From an uncultured Clostridia bacterium (GTDB taxonomy: Bacteria; Bacillota; Clostridia; UBA1381; UBA9506), in contig CAKSBF010000001.1 in NCBI GenBank assembly GCA_934438075.1, forward strand, positions 504,593 to 568,592: a DNA stretch of 64,000 nucleotides, written 5' to 3'. A program made the position numbers and the translations under genes. Shown in pieces: positions 18,434 through 27,241 of this stretch (positions are counted from its first letter, which is position 1; each line of letters starts with the position of its first letter). Below the pieces are notes generated by a model. The model made no database searches. It had not been told where the DNA came from and was given only the letters and a program-made list of their open reading frames with translations.

Positions 18434-19471
18434 TCATCGTACCACTACAATCCGGGGATTGTAATAATTTTGTGTCAGATACGGGCGATTTCCTTCGCCA
18501 AAAGCAACACCGACGCCGAGATATTGATAATGTCCCAAAATATTTCTGCGATGCCCCTCCGAATTCATCAAAAGCTCATGCATAATCGTTCCGTTTTGGC
18601 CACCCGCCGCCAGGTTTTCCGCCACATAGGACACCATCAGCCCCGTTGCACGAATCCTCTCCGCAACGCTTCCGCCGTTTCGGTCCGTATGGCTGAAATA
18701 GTTGTTTTGCGCCATATCCTGCGAATGTGCCAGCGCTGACTCATGCGCTTTTTCGCTCCACTGCACGGGGTCTGCCCCTTCGCGTACACGCAGCGCATTT
18801 GTCACATAAAAGTTTTCTTTTTCCATGGAACGCGCCAGCTCCTCCGTTCCCAAAGCATACTGACGGTTAAACGCAAGCTCCGTACCCTCTTCTATTATAT
18901 GGATGGCAGTAACCGTATTATTCTTAAAACAATCATAAAAAAAACGAACATACATATGATGAAACAAAAAAACATCGGTTTCGCGCTTTTCCGCCGTCCC
19001 GCAATTCAGCTGATAGACAACGTCACCCTTTTGAATACTCTCCAGCGGATCTCCCAGCGTCATGCGCACCTCATCCATCGTGCTGCCCGCATGCAGACCG
19101 CAAAACTCAAAGGACGGCGAATTGGTATACGCCGCGCAGACCTTATCCTCCTTGTCAACGCCGATTTGAATATAGTGTCTCCAGTCCTGATGAAAGGCGT
19201 ACCACAAAAAACCGTACTCGCTCGGAAAAGAATCTGCTGCCTCACCAAAATTCTGTGATACCGTTTCCGCACGGTCGTAGATGTTTAATGTTCTTCCCGA
19301 TTCGGCAAGCGTGGTCGGTGTAATCGTACCCGATGGCGGCGGCGCTTGTTCCTGCTGTTCCTCCTGCCGGACAAATGCAATCGCCTGATCCGTCAGAGTA
19401 GATATATCCACGTTAAAATACAATACCGCGGCAATAATAAGGATATAGACTGCTAATGTCTTTTTCAGCAT
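18434..19471 (-). CDS. CAP (SCP/PR1) domain extracellular protein with CAP-associated N-domain
   Basis: 345 residues. An N-terminal signal anchor (about 5-22) is followed by a Pro/Glu-rich stretch, a CAP-associated domain about 65-200 ('IYDRAETVSQNFGEA...SEYGFLWYAF'), then a CAP domain about 215-345 with 'SHTDRNGGSVAERI', 'AENLAAGG' and 'NSEGHRRNIL', as in YkwD-like proteins. It overlaps the MATE gene by 7 bp. Bacterial CAP proteins of this kind are surface-exposed; their reaction is not established. Confidence 0.9.
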   Translation of the reverse strand: MLKKTLAVYILIIAAVLYFNVDISTLTDQAIAFVRQEEQQEQAPPPSGTITPTTLAESGRTLNIYDRAETVSQNFGEAADSFPSEYGFLWYAFHQDWRHYIQIGVDKEDKVCAAYTNSPSFEFCGLHAGSTMDEVRMTLGDPLESIQKGDVVYQLNCGTAEKRETDVFLFHHMYVRFFYDCFKNNTVTAIHIIEEGTELAFNRQYALGTEELARSMEKENFYVTNALRVREGADPVQWSEKAHESALAHSQDMAQNNYFSHTDRNGGSVAERIRATGLMVSYVAENLAAGGQNGTIMHELLMNSEGHRRNILGHYQYLGVGVAFGEGNRPYLTQNYYNPRIVVVR

Positions 19472-20889
19472 CTTGCCGCCTCCGCCTTCTTTTCCTTTTG
19501 CAGTTTTGCTGTCTCCAACCGTGTAAGCCGTTTCATCTCAAAGAAAATATAAACGCCCGCAATCATGGCAGACAAAACATCCGCAACCGGCGAAGCCCAG
19601 ATAACGCCGTATATTTTTAGCTGCTCCGGCAAAAATACCGGCAAAAGCAGCAGCAGAGGAATAAATAACACCACCTGCCGCGATACGCTTAAAAAGATAG
19701 ACGCGCCCGGCTTTCCAACAGCAAGGAAATAGTTGGAACTGAGCGTCTGGAAACCGACCAGAGGCAAAAAGAGCGCAATAATACGCAGCGTTTGAGAGCC
19801 AAATGAAATTAAGTCTGCGTCCCTGCGGTTAAACACCATCATAATATACTTTGGCACCAGTTCTGCCACTAAAAAGCCCGCTGTCATCCATATGGTAGCA
19901 TATAAAATCGCAGTTAAAAATGTTTTCTTTACACGCAGATATGATTTCGCACCATAGTTATAGCCGACAATCGGCTGCACTCCCTGACTTAAGCCGTTGA
20001 GCGGCATAATAAGCACCATGGACACGCTCGTAATAATGCCAAACGCCGCCAGCGCAACGTCTGCACCGCGCTCGGGATCCAAAATCTTTCCATAGCGCAC
20101 CAGGCTGTTGTTATAGATAAGCATAATGGCACCGCTTGCCAGCTGGATTAAGAACTGAGGCATACCCAACGTTATAATTTTCATACTGTAGCGCAGACGG
20201 CACAGCTGCGGTTTTAATATCAAATGGCTGCGCTTTCCGAAATAGTAGATTAAAATAAAAGCGGAAGCCGCCGCCTGCCCAATTACGGTAGCAATCGCCG
20301 CACCGCGCGTGCCGAGCGAGAGTGCAAATATAAAAATCGGATCCAAAACAATGTTTGTTACCGCACCCAAAATCATGGCATACATCGCTGCTTTTGCGTT
20401 TCCTTCCGCACGCAGCGTTTGATCCATACCTAAACTGATTAACTGAAAAGGGACTCCCAAAATAATTACAAAAAGATAATCAATCGCATAGCGAAGTGTA
20501 ATTTCCGAAGTTTCTCCCGAGCCGGAAAGCAGCAAAATCTGCTTTTGCAGAAAAAAGGACGGCAGCATGATGAGCGCCGATAACAGCAAAAGCAGCACAA
20601 ACGCTGTTGACAAAATACGGTTTGCCATATGCGGTTTCTTTTCTCCGAGCTTAATGGAAATCAGCGCGGCCGCACCCGCTCCGACCAAAACCGAAAAACC
20701 GCTTAATATTGTCATGTACGGCGAAACCATGGTAATAGCGCTGAGCGCCTCACTGGCAAGCTCGCCTACAAAAATACGGTCTACAATGTTATACAAAAGA
20801 TTAACAGTCATGCCCAAAATGGCAGGAACCGACAGGCGAAATATTAAACGGGAAAGCTTTTCACTGCCCAGATTATTAATGTCCTTCAC
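19465..20889 (-). CDS. MATE family multidrug/metabolite exporter
   Basis: Twelve-helix MATE transporter (MepA/NorM superfamily), a cation-driven exporter. Two MatE halves are visible, beginning 'LIFRLSVPAILGMTVNLLYNIVDRIFVG' and 'IITLGMPQFLIQLASGAIM'. I start at the GTG 20889 because AAGGAGG lies 11 bases upstream; an upstream TTG at 20910 would run through that Shine-Dalgarno itself. About 474 residues. First gene of the MATE-CAP-aroK-HIT run. Confidence 0.92.
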   Translation of the reverse strand: MKDINNLGSEKLSRLIFRLSVPAILGMTVNLLYNIVDRIFVGELASEALSAITMVSPYMTILSGFSVLVGAGAAALISIKLGEKKPHMANRILSTAFVLLLLLSALIMLPSFFLQKQILLLSGSGETSEITLRYAIDYLFVIILGVPFQLISLGMDQTLRAEGNAKAAMYAMILGAVTNIVLDPIFIFALSLGTRGAAIATVIGQAAASAFILIYYFGKRSHLILKPQLCRLRYSMKIITLGMPQFLIQLASGAIMLIYNNSLVRYGKILDPERGADVALAAFGIITSVSMVLIMPLNGLSQGVQPIVGYNYGAKSYLRVKKTFLTAILYATIWMTAGFLVAELVPKYIMMVFNRRDADLISFGSQTLRIIALFLPLVGFQTLSSNYFLAVGKPGASIFLSVSRQVVLFIPLLLLLPVFLPEQLKIYGVIWASPVADVLSAMIAGVYIFFEMKRLTRLETAKLQKEKKAEAARC

Positions 20890-20982
20890 GTTTGCGAAGA
20901 CCTCCTTCAATTGTGCGGTTATCTTGTAAAATTAAAAAAATGACCTGTTGCATATAAAAATTTGCTCAAATTTTTTATATTC

Positions 20983-22368
20983 TTAACTGATGTTGTTATA
21001 ATCACCCAAAGCATAGCAGGCACGCCCGTTTTGCTTTGCCTTATACAAAAAAGCATCTGTTTTGTTCATTAGCGATGATATGTCCGCCGGAAAAGAAAAG
21101 CAACAGACGCCGATGCTGCAGCTTACCTTATGAGGAGCCGGCAGCACCTCGGCTATTTCGCTTAAAAATCGGTTAAGCAGCTTTGTAAGCTCATCTTCGG
21201 ATAAGGCTTTTTTGTCAAGCATAACCGCAAACTCATCGCCGCCCATTCTGCCGACTATTCCATAGTCATAGAACATACTTTTCAAGCATAGAGCAATCTC
21301 TCTGAGTACATTATCGCCAGCCGTATGCCCCAGCGTATCATTTATCGTTTTAAAATTGTCTACGTCCAGAAACAAAAACCAGCCTCGCGTACACGTCTGC
21401 GAATCATATCTTTTCATTGTTCTTTCGCAGCAGTTTAAAAATATTCTTCGTCCCATCACGCCCGTAACCACATCAAGTTCGCCCAAAAATTTTTTATAAG
21501 ACGCATATTGGTATCCCATAACTAAAACCACAATGCTGATAACGTTTAAAGAAAACATTGCCGCCATAAACTGCACCTGCAGGTGAATCAAGTCGCTGTT
21601 GATAGCAGAAGAAACTGCCACGTCATGCATTTTCAGCATATAAGACATCCGTTCGGAAAAATATAGCGCCGCAGCAAATGTCATGCCAAAAACAAAGACC
21701 GTAAACATCGAAACAAGAATGCGCTTTTTTCCGGAATCAATATAAGGAATATGCTTCGAGCGGTCAACCGCGGATTTTACGGTTTGTAAAGCTTTTTTGT
21801 TATACTGTCTCCATACAAACTCCATAACCGCAACGCAAACCACAGCCGAGAGAATGTTGCTGACCATGAGGTAAGGAGAATAGAAATAGCGGTGCACAGC
21901 ATCCGGGAAAAACATTTTTACCGCAAAAAGGACAAGAAGTGCATGCACAGCAGGAGAAAGCAGCGAAACAACACCTATCCAAACCCTGTCATGCTTCTTC
22001 CCTTTCGCCGCTTTAAAAGCAAAACCCGCCAACAAACCAAACAGCGTTCTGCTCCCTACGGAAAGAACGAGGCTGCCGACAGCGTTACCGCTCAAAAATG
22101 GAGAAAACAGCATATCTGCCGGAAGAGCATAGTGCGCTGTAGATTTACATAAGCTTGCCAGTCCGAAAATCGTCCCCATCACCGTTGACTGCACAGGTCC
22201 AAGAATACAAGCCGCAATTAAAATCGGAATGTACGCGAAGGTAACCGATATCGGCGCTATATGTATATAGCCCAGAAATGTAAACGACATTATAATCTCA
22301 AAAGCAATTAAAATCAAAAAAACATATTGATCAAATAATGATATTTTATGTTTCTGCAATATATTCAC
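20983..22368 (-). CDS. diguanylate cyclase (GGDEF) with ECF-S-component-like membrane sensor
   Basis: 461 residues, GTG start with GGAGG eleven bases upstream. About 10-185 is a multi-helix domain whose 'APISVTFAYIPILIAAC' and 'GPVQSTVMGTIFGLASL' blocks resemble substrate-binding S components of ECF vitamin transporters. Two more helices (about 218-240, 265-285) lead to a GGDEF domain about 295-455 with intact MGGDEF and 'LFLDVDNFKTINDTLGH'. The product would be cyclic di-GMP. The inhibitory RxxD site is missing (YDYG in that place), so product inhibition at the I-site is unlikely. The ligand is unknown. A long structured leader precedes it. Confidence 0.85.
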   Translation of the reverse strand: MNILQKHKISLFDQYVFLILIAFEIIMSFTFLGYIHIAPISVTFAYIPILIAACILGPVQSTVMGTIFGLASLCKSTAHYALPADMLFSPFLSGNAVGSLVLSVGSRTLFGLLAGFAFKAAKGKKHDRVWIGVVSLLSPAVHALLVLFAVKMFFPDAVHRYFYSPYLMVSNILSAVVCVAVMEFVWRQYNKKALQTVKSAVDRSKHIPYIDSGKKRILVSMFTVFVFGMTFAAALYFSERMSYMLKMHDVAVSSAINSDLIHLQVQFMAAMFSLNVISIVVLVMGYQYASYKKFLGELDVVTGVMGRRIFLNCCERTMKRYDSQTCTRGWFLFLDVDNFKTINDTLGHTAGDNVLREIALCLKSMFYDYGIVGRMGGDEFAVMLDKKALSEDELTKLLNRFLSEIAEVLPAPHKVSCSIGVCCFSFPADISSLMNKTDAFLYKAKQNGRACYALGDYNNIS

Positions 22369-22593
22369 CGCTTTTAAAACCTCCGCTTTTATGATGATAC
22401 ATACGCTCTATTTTTTTCCATCACAGCATAACTGCATGTGAAACAGACGAGTATTAATTGCCTCCCGGTTAACCGCAGATTTATTTAGTCATGGAAATAT
22501 AATACCTCAAGTGCAAGCCGCAGTCGGCTTGCTTCACACCGGTTCAATAAACACATAATCGGAAAAGCGATTACGCTTTTCTTCTTTGATGTT
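22369..22593 (-). ncRNA. structured 5' leader of the GGDEF gene (candidate riboswitch)
   Basis: The transcript from the promoter at 22600-22628 has about 225 untranslated bases. It can form hairpin GAAAAGCG/CGCTTTTC (22562-22581, perfect), hairpin GCAAGCCG/CGGCTTGC (22513-22532, perfect) and a long-range pairing GTCATGGAAA (22488-22497) with TTTCCATCAC (22415-22424, one mismatch) that encloses a further hairpin near 22422-22440. I could not match it to the c-di-GMP, THF, preQ1, TPP, FMN or cobalamin consensus. No intrinsic terminator is evident in the leader. Confidence 0.5.
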
Positions 22594-22602
22594 GTGTTTA
22601 TT
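22547..22602. repeat. 10-bp inverted repeat reaching into the GGDEF promoter
   Basis: AATAAACACA (22547-22556) is the perfect inverse of TGTGTTTATT (22593-22602), flanking a nested 8-bp hairpin. The right arm overlaps the -10 of the minus-strand promoter, so it may be operator DNA as well as, or instead of, an RNA stem. Confidence 0.6.
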
Positions 22603-22628
22603 ATACCATATCTTCCTCTTAAATACAA
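22600..22628 (-). promoter_or_regulatory. sigma-A promoter of GGDEF gene
   Basis: TTGTAT (22623-22628), 17-bp spacer, TATAAT (22600-22605) on the minus strand; predicted start near 22593. Confidence 0.75.
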
Positions 22629-22672
22629 TTCATTTTGCCGATTTAAGAAATTGTTTATAAATAGACAAAAAA

Positions 22673-22758
22673 GAGCTGTAGTAAAATGATTTCATTTCGC
22701 TACAGCTCCGACAGCCAAAAAAAGTCAACGAAAGGGGCTGTCAAAAGCAACCCCTTTC
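22673..22758 (-). terminator. tandem terminators after the stalk-domain gene
   Basis: Two hairpins follow the gene that ends at 22810: GAAAGGGG/CCCCTTTC (22730-22758) and GAGCTGTAG/CTACAGCTC (22673-22708). Both are followed by T-runs on the minus strand. Confidence 0.8.
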
Positions 22759-22809
22759 CGACACATCCGGCCGATAAAAATTTATTAATATTTTAATCGT
22801 TTTACGATC

Positions 22810-23751
22810 CTACTCTTTCAGGCTTTTTATCACTTCGTTATAGCCATGGATTAAAGCAACTGCTTTCTCGGTATTGGTTCCGGAAGCAACCATAACTCTC
22901 TCTGTTTTACCGTTGCGCTCTACCGGAAATGCCACAATGCTGCCATCCTCGGCGCATACCAGTTTTTTCAACTCGTCACTTTCCTGTATCTTTTGATAGG
23001 TTTCCGGCGCATATTTTTCTATCAGCTGGTCCAGTTTGGCAAGCAATCCTTCGCTAGCCAGGCTCTGCATTTTTTCATCCGTAATATAACCGTTATCCAC
23101 AATCAACTCCCAGTTTCCGGAAGCAACCGCAAAATCTATCTCCTCCACAGCCGTATCGTTCTCGCCGACTATCGGAAGTACTTCATTCACTCCGGTGATT
23201 GCCGCTGCAACATCAAACAGCTTGCCAACGTTATCATCCACAAGCGCCTGCGGCATATATACTCTAAATCTGGTAAAAGACGGCGTTTCAATGGAAATTA
23301 AAGAACGGTTGCCATATAGCGGCGTTGCCTGATAAAACAGCACGCTGCAGCGAAAGGTCTCGCTGACAAAGCGCAGCGGAACAAAGGTGCGGTCATCCAC
23401 AATTTTCGCCGCAACATCCAGCTCCTTTTTCTCACCATTGACCTCCGCAACCGGTGAACCAATTGTGAGGCTGATTGTGCAATCCTTCCCGTCTGCCATT
23501 CCCCGAATGGAAACCACGCCGTCCGCAAAGGTAATGTTCTCATCTGCGATTCCCAGTGCAACACAAAGCGCACGAATCGGCACCAAAGTGCGGTCATTTT
23601 CAATAAACGGTCTTGCATCCGCAAACGTGATCAGCTGCTTGTCCACTTCAACCTCTAAAATCCCCTGCGAACCTTCCTCCGCAAACACTGCTGCGCCAAA
23701 GCATGGCAGCAAAAGCGCGCACGACAGAAGCAATGCAATTACTTTTTTCAT
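22810..23751 (-). CDS. secreted copper-amine-oxidase-N-like (stalk domain) protein
   Basis: 313 residues; signal peptide 1-24 ending near AVFAEE. Residues about 30-145 carry the stalk-domain pattern twice ('DRTLVPIRALCVALGI' and 'DRTFVPLRFVSETF'), as in copper-amine-oxidase-N proteins of Clostridia. The rest (about 150-313) is unassigned. It is 32 bp behind the GerMN lipoprotein gene and is the end of that operon. Surface location is clear; function is not. Confidence 0.82.
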   Translation of the reverse strand: MKKVIALLLSCALLLPCFGAAVFAEEGSQGILEVEVDKQLITFADARPFIENDRTLVPIRALCVALGIADENITFADGVVSIRGMADGKDCTISLTIGSPVAEVNGEKKELDVAAKIVDDRTFVPLRFVSETFRCSVLFYQATPLYGNRSLISIETPSFTRFRVYMPQALVDDNVGKLFDVAAAITGVNEVLPIVGENDTAVEEIDFAVASGNWELIVDNGYITDEKMQSLASEGLLAKLDQLIEKYAPETYQKIQESDELKKLVCAEDGSIVAFPVERNGKTERVMVASGTNTEKAVALIHGYNEVIKSLKE

Positions 23752-23783
23752 CTCCTACACCCTTTCCTCTTTTGTCATAATAA

Positions 23784-24728
23784 TTATGATTTCAGAACCA
23801 GACTGACATCGCGTGCAATCGGTTCATTAAAAACCATATGAATAAACACATCCTTTTTTTCGCCCTCTATCAAAAACTGAACCCTTTCCACGTTGGAAAG
23901 CTCTGTCAGCGAGTTTACAATAGAATATACGGTAAGCTCCTCCGCCGCCGTTCCTCCGCTGTGCTTGCTGATAAACTCTGACGACAGATTTACAAAACAT
24001 ACCCCATCCTTTGTTTCCACGGAACGGATTTTTGTATCCTGCGGTATCGTTCTGTACATCTTTTCCTTCTGCGGTCCGCGAATCAGCTCCGAAACAATTA
24101 TTTTTTCCATAGATTCGCCTTTCGGCACTTTCACACGGCGGATTTCACGCATAAGACCGCTCGCCTCAGCATCGCTGAAATAAAGAGTAATATTTGATTC
24201 ATCCTGCATCAGTGCGTCCGCATCAAACACAAGATCATTGTCTTTCATCTCGCTTATGGTGCGCCCATCGTCCAGCGAAAGTTCCGCACCTTCAATTAAA
24301 ATCTTTACCATTCCGATTCCGCGTACGGAGCAAAGCGATTTCACAATCGAAGCAGAGGCAAGCACATCCATAATGCCTTCTTCGTTATAAAATTCTCTGG
24401 AAAGATTTACCGTGGCGCTTCCTTTGTCAACATCCAAGCCCAAAAGACTGGTTCCGGCACGAATAACACGGCTGTTTTCCTGCTTTTTCGGTCCCGCAAG
24501 CAGCTGTTCCATGACATATCCCGGCACTTTGTCCGGCGCAATATCCTTTACGGAAAGCTGTTCCTCAGCAAGGTCGGTTCCGTCAGCGTTGCCAAAGTAA
24601 AGACTAACGGTTTTTTGCGTCTCCTTCGCATCTTTATCATTATTCCCCCGAACACAGCCGGCGCTCAGCAACATAACGATAAGCAAAAAGAGTGCCGCCA
24701 TGGAATAAGAACATTTTCTGTTTCTCAT
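23784..24728 (-). CDS. lipoprotein with two GerMN domains
   Basis: 314 residues; lipobox 'LLSAGC' makes Cys25 the lipid anchor. Two GerMN (sporulation/spore germination) domains, about 45-155 and 180-295, share the 'ITLYFSDAEA', 'IVSELIRGPQKE', 'VNLSSEF' and 'FLIEGE' blocks. B. subtilis GerM is needed in sporulation and germination; many family members sit in non-spore contexts. GGAGG lies eight bases before the ATG. Transcribed towards the stalk-domain gene. Confidence 0.88.
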   Translation of the reverse strand: MRNRKCSYSMAALFLLIVMLLSAGCVRGNNDKDAKETQKTVSLYFGNADGTDLAEEQLSVKDIAPDKVPGYVMEQLLAGPKKQENSRVIRAGTSLLGLDVDKGSATVNLSREFYNEEGIMDVLASASIVKSLCSVRGIGMVKILIEGAELSLDDGRTISEMKDNDLVFDADALMQDESNITLYFSDAEASGLMREIRRVKVPKGESMEKIIVSELIRGPQKEKMYRTIPQDTKIRSVETKDGVCFVNLSSEFISKHSGGTAAEELTVYSIVNSLTELSNVERVQFLIEGEKKDVFIHMVFNEPIARDVSLVLKS

Positions 24729-24782
24729 ATAAGATACCTCCTTTTTCGCCCCTCAGAATTCTTTTGAAAGAAAGGACGAACA

Positions 24783-24837
24783 GAAAAGCGTCAAGACAAG
24801 TTATAAAGGGAGGTTTCCATGGTCTTGAACGCTTTTC
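24783..24837 (-). terminator. long hairpin after zapA
   Basis: GAAAAGCGTCAAGAC (24783-24797) pairs with GTCTTGAACGCTTTTC (24822-24837) with one bulge. It lies 18 bp beyond the zapA stop and before the GerMN gene, but the T-run is poor (CTTTTCTGTT). Confidence 0.55.
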
Positions 24838-24855
24838 AAATTCATAATATGTCTA

Positions 24856-25182
24856 TTAATTTTTTCCGTGTTTCGATGCAGAGTGATTGTGCTGCCGATT
24901 ATCGGCTGCAGCAGAAGGGTTATCCGCCCTTTTTTGCTCTTCCGATACCTTCGCTTCTGCCTCCGCAAGCTTTTTCTTCGTTTTGAAAAGCTCGTCCGCA
25001 AGATTAACAGCAGTTAAAACCGCAACCATATTTGCGCTCATACAAGCGTTTAACTCCTTAATCTTTTTCATTTGCCGATCTACGTAATCGGACACCTCAA
25101 GCATATATTCCCTGGTTTCCTCCGAGATCAGCGTATAGTCTTTGTTTGCAATCTGAACCGTAAGCTTATTACGTTCCGCCAT
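24856..25182 (-). CDS. zapA: cell division protein ZapA
   Basis: I start at ATG 25182 (GGGAGG seven bases upstream), giving 108 residues. The N-terminal half 'LTVQIANKDYTLISEETREYMLEVSDYVD' is the ZapA fold, followed by a coiled coil about 60-90 and a charged tail. ZapA crosslinks FtsZ filaments at the division site. It lies downstream of carD; further relatives of a division cluster are not present. Confidence 0.88.
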   Translation of the reverse strand: MAERNKLTVQIANKDYTLISEETREYMLEVSDYVDRQMKKIKELNACMSANMVAVLTAVNLADELFKTKKKLAEAEAKVSEEQKRADNPSAAADNRQHNHSASKHGKN

Positions 25183-25290
25183 GGTGCGCCTCCCTGCTTT
25201 TTCCCGCAACAAAACACTTTGTTGCGAAATATTTTTTATTCTGCCCGGTTTTTATCTGTTCTAACCAGCCTGCGCAATTACATTTTGTGT

Positions 25291-25782
25291 CTATGCAAGC
25301 TCTGCGTCCACTATTTCATCCATAATATTTTCCACATCGCCCTGGCTGAGCGACTTTGCAACCACAAGCTCACTGACAAGAATCTGCTTTGCACTGTTTA
25401 ACATTTTGCGTTCACCTGTAGAGAGTCCGCGGCTTTTATCCCGATACATCAGGTTTTTCACTACATGTACCACCTCATAAATATTGCCACTTTTTATTTT
25501 CAGCATATTTTCACGGCAGCGCTTGTTCCAGTTTGGATTCATCTCCGTCCGGCAATCACGAAATTCCTGTAAAACCCGATCCGCCTCGCTTTCATCAATG
25601 ACATCACGCAGCCCAATGTCGTCTGCATGCTCCATCGGTATCATTACCTTCATGTCGCCGATCGGAATTCTTAAAATGTAATACAACTGTATAACGCCCA
25701 TTATTTCCCGTTCTTCAATTGCCTCAATGACGCCGGCGCCGTGCATCGGATATACAATTTTATCCCCTATGCCGTACTTCAT
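25291..25782 (-). CDS. carD: CarD family transcriptional regulator
   Basis: Start ATG 25782 (AGGAGGT ten bases upstream) gives 163 residues, the standard size. 'YGIGDKIVYPMHGAGVIEAIEE' is the RNA-polymerase-binding CarD/CdnL/TRCF Tudor-like domain; the helical C-terminus 'SRGLSTGERKMLNSAKQILVSEL' contacts promoter DNA. CarD stabilises open complexes. It has its own consensus promoter and a long leader (see 26049-26077). Confidence 0.93.
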   Translation of the reverse strand: MKYGIGDKIVYPMHGAGVIEAIEEREIMGVIQLYYILRIPIGDMKVMIPMEHADDIGLRDVIDESEADRVLQEFRDCRTEMNPNWNKRCRENMLKIKSGNIYEVVHVVKNLMYRDKSRGLSTGERKMLNSAKQILVSELVVAKSLSQGDVENIMDEIVDAELA

Positions 25783-25948
25783 GTTCTGTAAAACCTCCTG
25801 TAAATCTACCCATGAGACCGCTGTGTCGTGCTGCGGCAAAAGCGAGCAAAAAGCCCAAAGCCTTCGTCAGAGTCAACAAGCAGATTTCCGCTGGTGGGAC
25901 TGTAAAAACGGTGTAAAGCGTATAGTTGATTCACTAAAATCTATACCC

Positions 25949-26107
25949 TCTCCGACCGCTCAAGCAAGACAGTATATGAAAAAATATTTTAACCCCATTT
26001 TCTCAAGCCTTATATTTTTACATCCCTTTGATAAATATTTCCACTATTATTTTATTATAAATTTTCTTTTCTGTCAAGTCCCTGTTCCCGATTCTCCGAC
26101 CGCTCAA
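25949..26107. repeat. 15-bp direct repeat around the carD promoter
   Basis: TCTCCGACCGCTCAA occurs at 25949-25963 and again, without mismatch, at 26093-26107. One copy lies 15 bp upstream of the carD -35 and the other about 80 bases inside the carD leader. The 436-bp gap 25783-26218 otherwise holds the promoter, leader and terminator; no gene is seen. Confidence 0.7.
26049..26077 (-). promoter_or_regulatory. carD promoter
   Basis: TTGACA (26072-26077), 17-bp spacer, TAAAAT (26049-26054) on the minus strand. The start near 26042 implies a leader of about 260 bases before carD. Confidence 0.8.
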
Positions 26108-26113
26108 TGCTTG

Positions 26114-26150
26114 CAAAAAAAGGAACAGCCCGGAAAATCCATGCTGTTCC
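26114..26150 (-). terminator. terminator of the PRK06851-like gene
   Basis: GGAACAGC/GCTGTTCC stem (26122-26150) followed on the minus strand by seven T (26114-26120). Confidence 0.88.
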
Positions 26151-26218
26151 GCCAATATGTTATCACTTCTTGATTCAGTATACCCTCTGCTTATGCGTCC
26201 GCAGAAAACCCGCGTATC

Positions 26219-27241
26219 TCACAGCTCCTGCAGCATGATGCTGCAAAGCTCCTCCTCTGCTTGCTTCCATGCCTGCATATCAATCTTTGCCATGTAATAA
26301 GCTTCTGTCTTTTCATAGGCAGACCGCGCATGCGAAAGTGTTTTTCTTGCCTCCAGCACCTTAAATTTATATTCGGTTTGGAAGGTAAAAAGCTCCTTTT
26401 CGTACTTTTCATCCGTTCCGGGCGTCACCGCAGTTGCGTAAATATCTATAATTTCATCGTTTGGACGCGATGGAAAATATTCGTGCGGTGCCGTGGAATC
26501 AAACAAGCAAACATCCAGTCCGCGAATGACTGCCATATCAAGGCTTGATGGGTCAAAAGAACAGTGATATTGCTCCGCGTCAAAGCCGTTTTTCTGTGCT
26601 GCACGCACAATTTTGCGCAAAAAAGTAGACTTTCCGGTTCCCGGTCGGCCCTTGATAAAATATCGCTTTGTCACGTTTGCGGTAATGCTTTCAATTTTAT
26701 CCACAGACCCTTCTGCCGTCGCCGCGCCCAAAAAGCGATCAATAATGCGCCCGTCCTCTTTTCCTTTGCGATCACCGATAATTCTGCGGCAGCTTTCGTC
26801 CGCTAAAGAATCTGCCGCACCGAAATCCATATTTGCAACATATATTTTTTCCCATTCATCATGTATCTTTTTTGCCTCCCGGAAACATTTTTCCGCCTCA
26901 GAAAGAGAACGCTTACAGATGGAAACATGCTCATCGTCAATCATTCCGAGAATGTTTTCGCGCGTCAGAAGATAAAGCGGAACATTGACAAAGCCCGTAC
27001 CCTTTTCAGGAATGATGACGCCTTCCGGTTTTGCATCTAAAAAATTATAAATAATATCGCAGGATAAATTATGCTGCGCCGCCCTCTCAAGCAATGTATG
27101 AATCAGATTTTCTACACATTGTGTCGGATATCCATATAATTTTCTCCGATTTGCAAGATGTGAAAAATTGGAGTCGTAAAAATCGGTATATCCTCCGGAA
27201 CCTAATGTGCCGATAAAATATGGTATTTCCTGTCTTGGCAT
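26219..27241 (-). CDS. PRK06851-type P-loop ATPase-like protein
   Basis: 340 residues from ATG 27241 (AAAGGGG eight bases upstream). The second half has a Walker A 'IKGRPGTGKSTFLRKI' (about 167-182) followed by 'YHCSFDPSSLDMAVI' and 'LFDSTAPHEYFPSRPNDEIIDIY', which match my memory of the PRK06851 family. The N-terminal half resembles a second, decayed P-loop unit: 'YFIGTLGSGGYTDFYDSNF' lacks the GKS/T. Function unknown. The start codon is placed directly behind a strong hairpin with a T-run (27250-27289). Confidence 0.72.
   Translation of the reverse strand: MPRQEIPYFIGTLGSGGYTDFYDSNFSHLANRRKLYGYPTQCVENLIHTLLERAAQHNLSCDIIYNFLDAKPEGVIIPEKGTGFVNVPLYLLTRENILGMIDDEHVSICKRSLSEAEKCFREAKKIHDEWEKIYVANMDFGAADSLADESCRRIIGDRKGKEDGRIIDRFLGAATAEGSVDKIESITANVTKRYFIKGRPGTGKSTFLRKIVRAAQKNGFDAEQYHCSFDPSSLDMAVIRGLDVCLFDSTAPHEYFPSRPNDEIIDIYATAVTPGTDEKYEKELFTFQTEYKFKVLEARKTLSHARSAYEKTEAYYMAKIDMQAWKQAEEELCSIMLQEL

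Noticed and set aside
22369..22593. c-di-GMP-I (GEMM) or THF riboswitch
   Set aside because: The conserved receptor sequences of these classes are not present; kept only as an unassigned structured leader.
24801..25020. Plus-strand ATG at 24820 with AAAGGGAGG, overlapping zapA in antisense
   Set aside because: The good Shine-Dalgarno is inside the loop of the hairpin after zapA; the peptide has no feature and the frame is only a zapA shadow.
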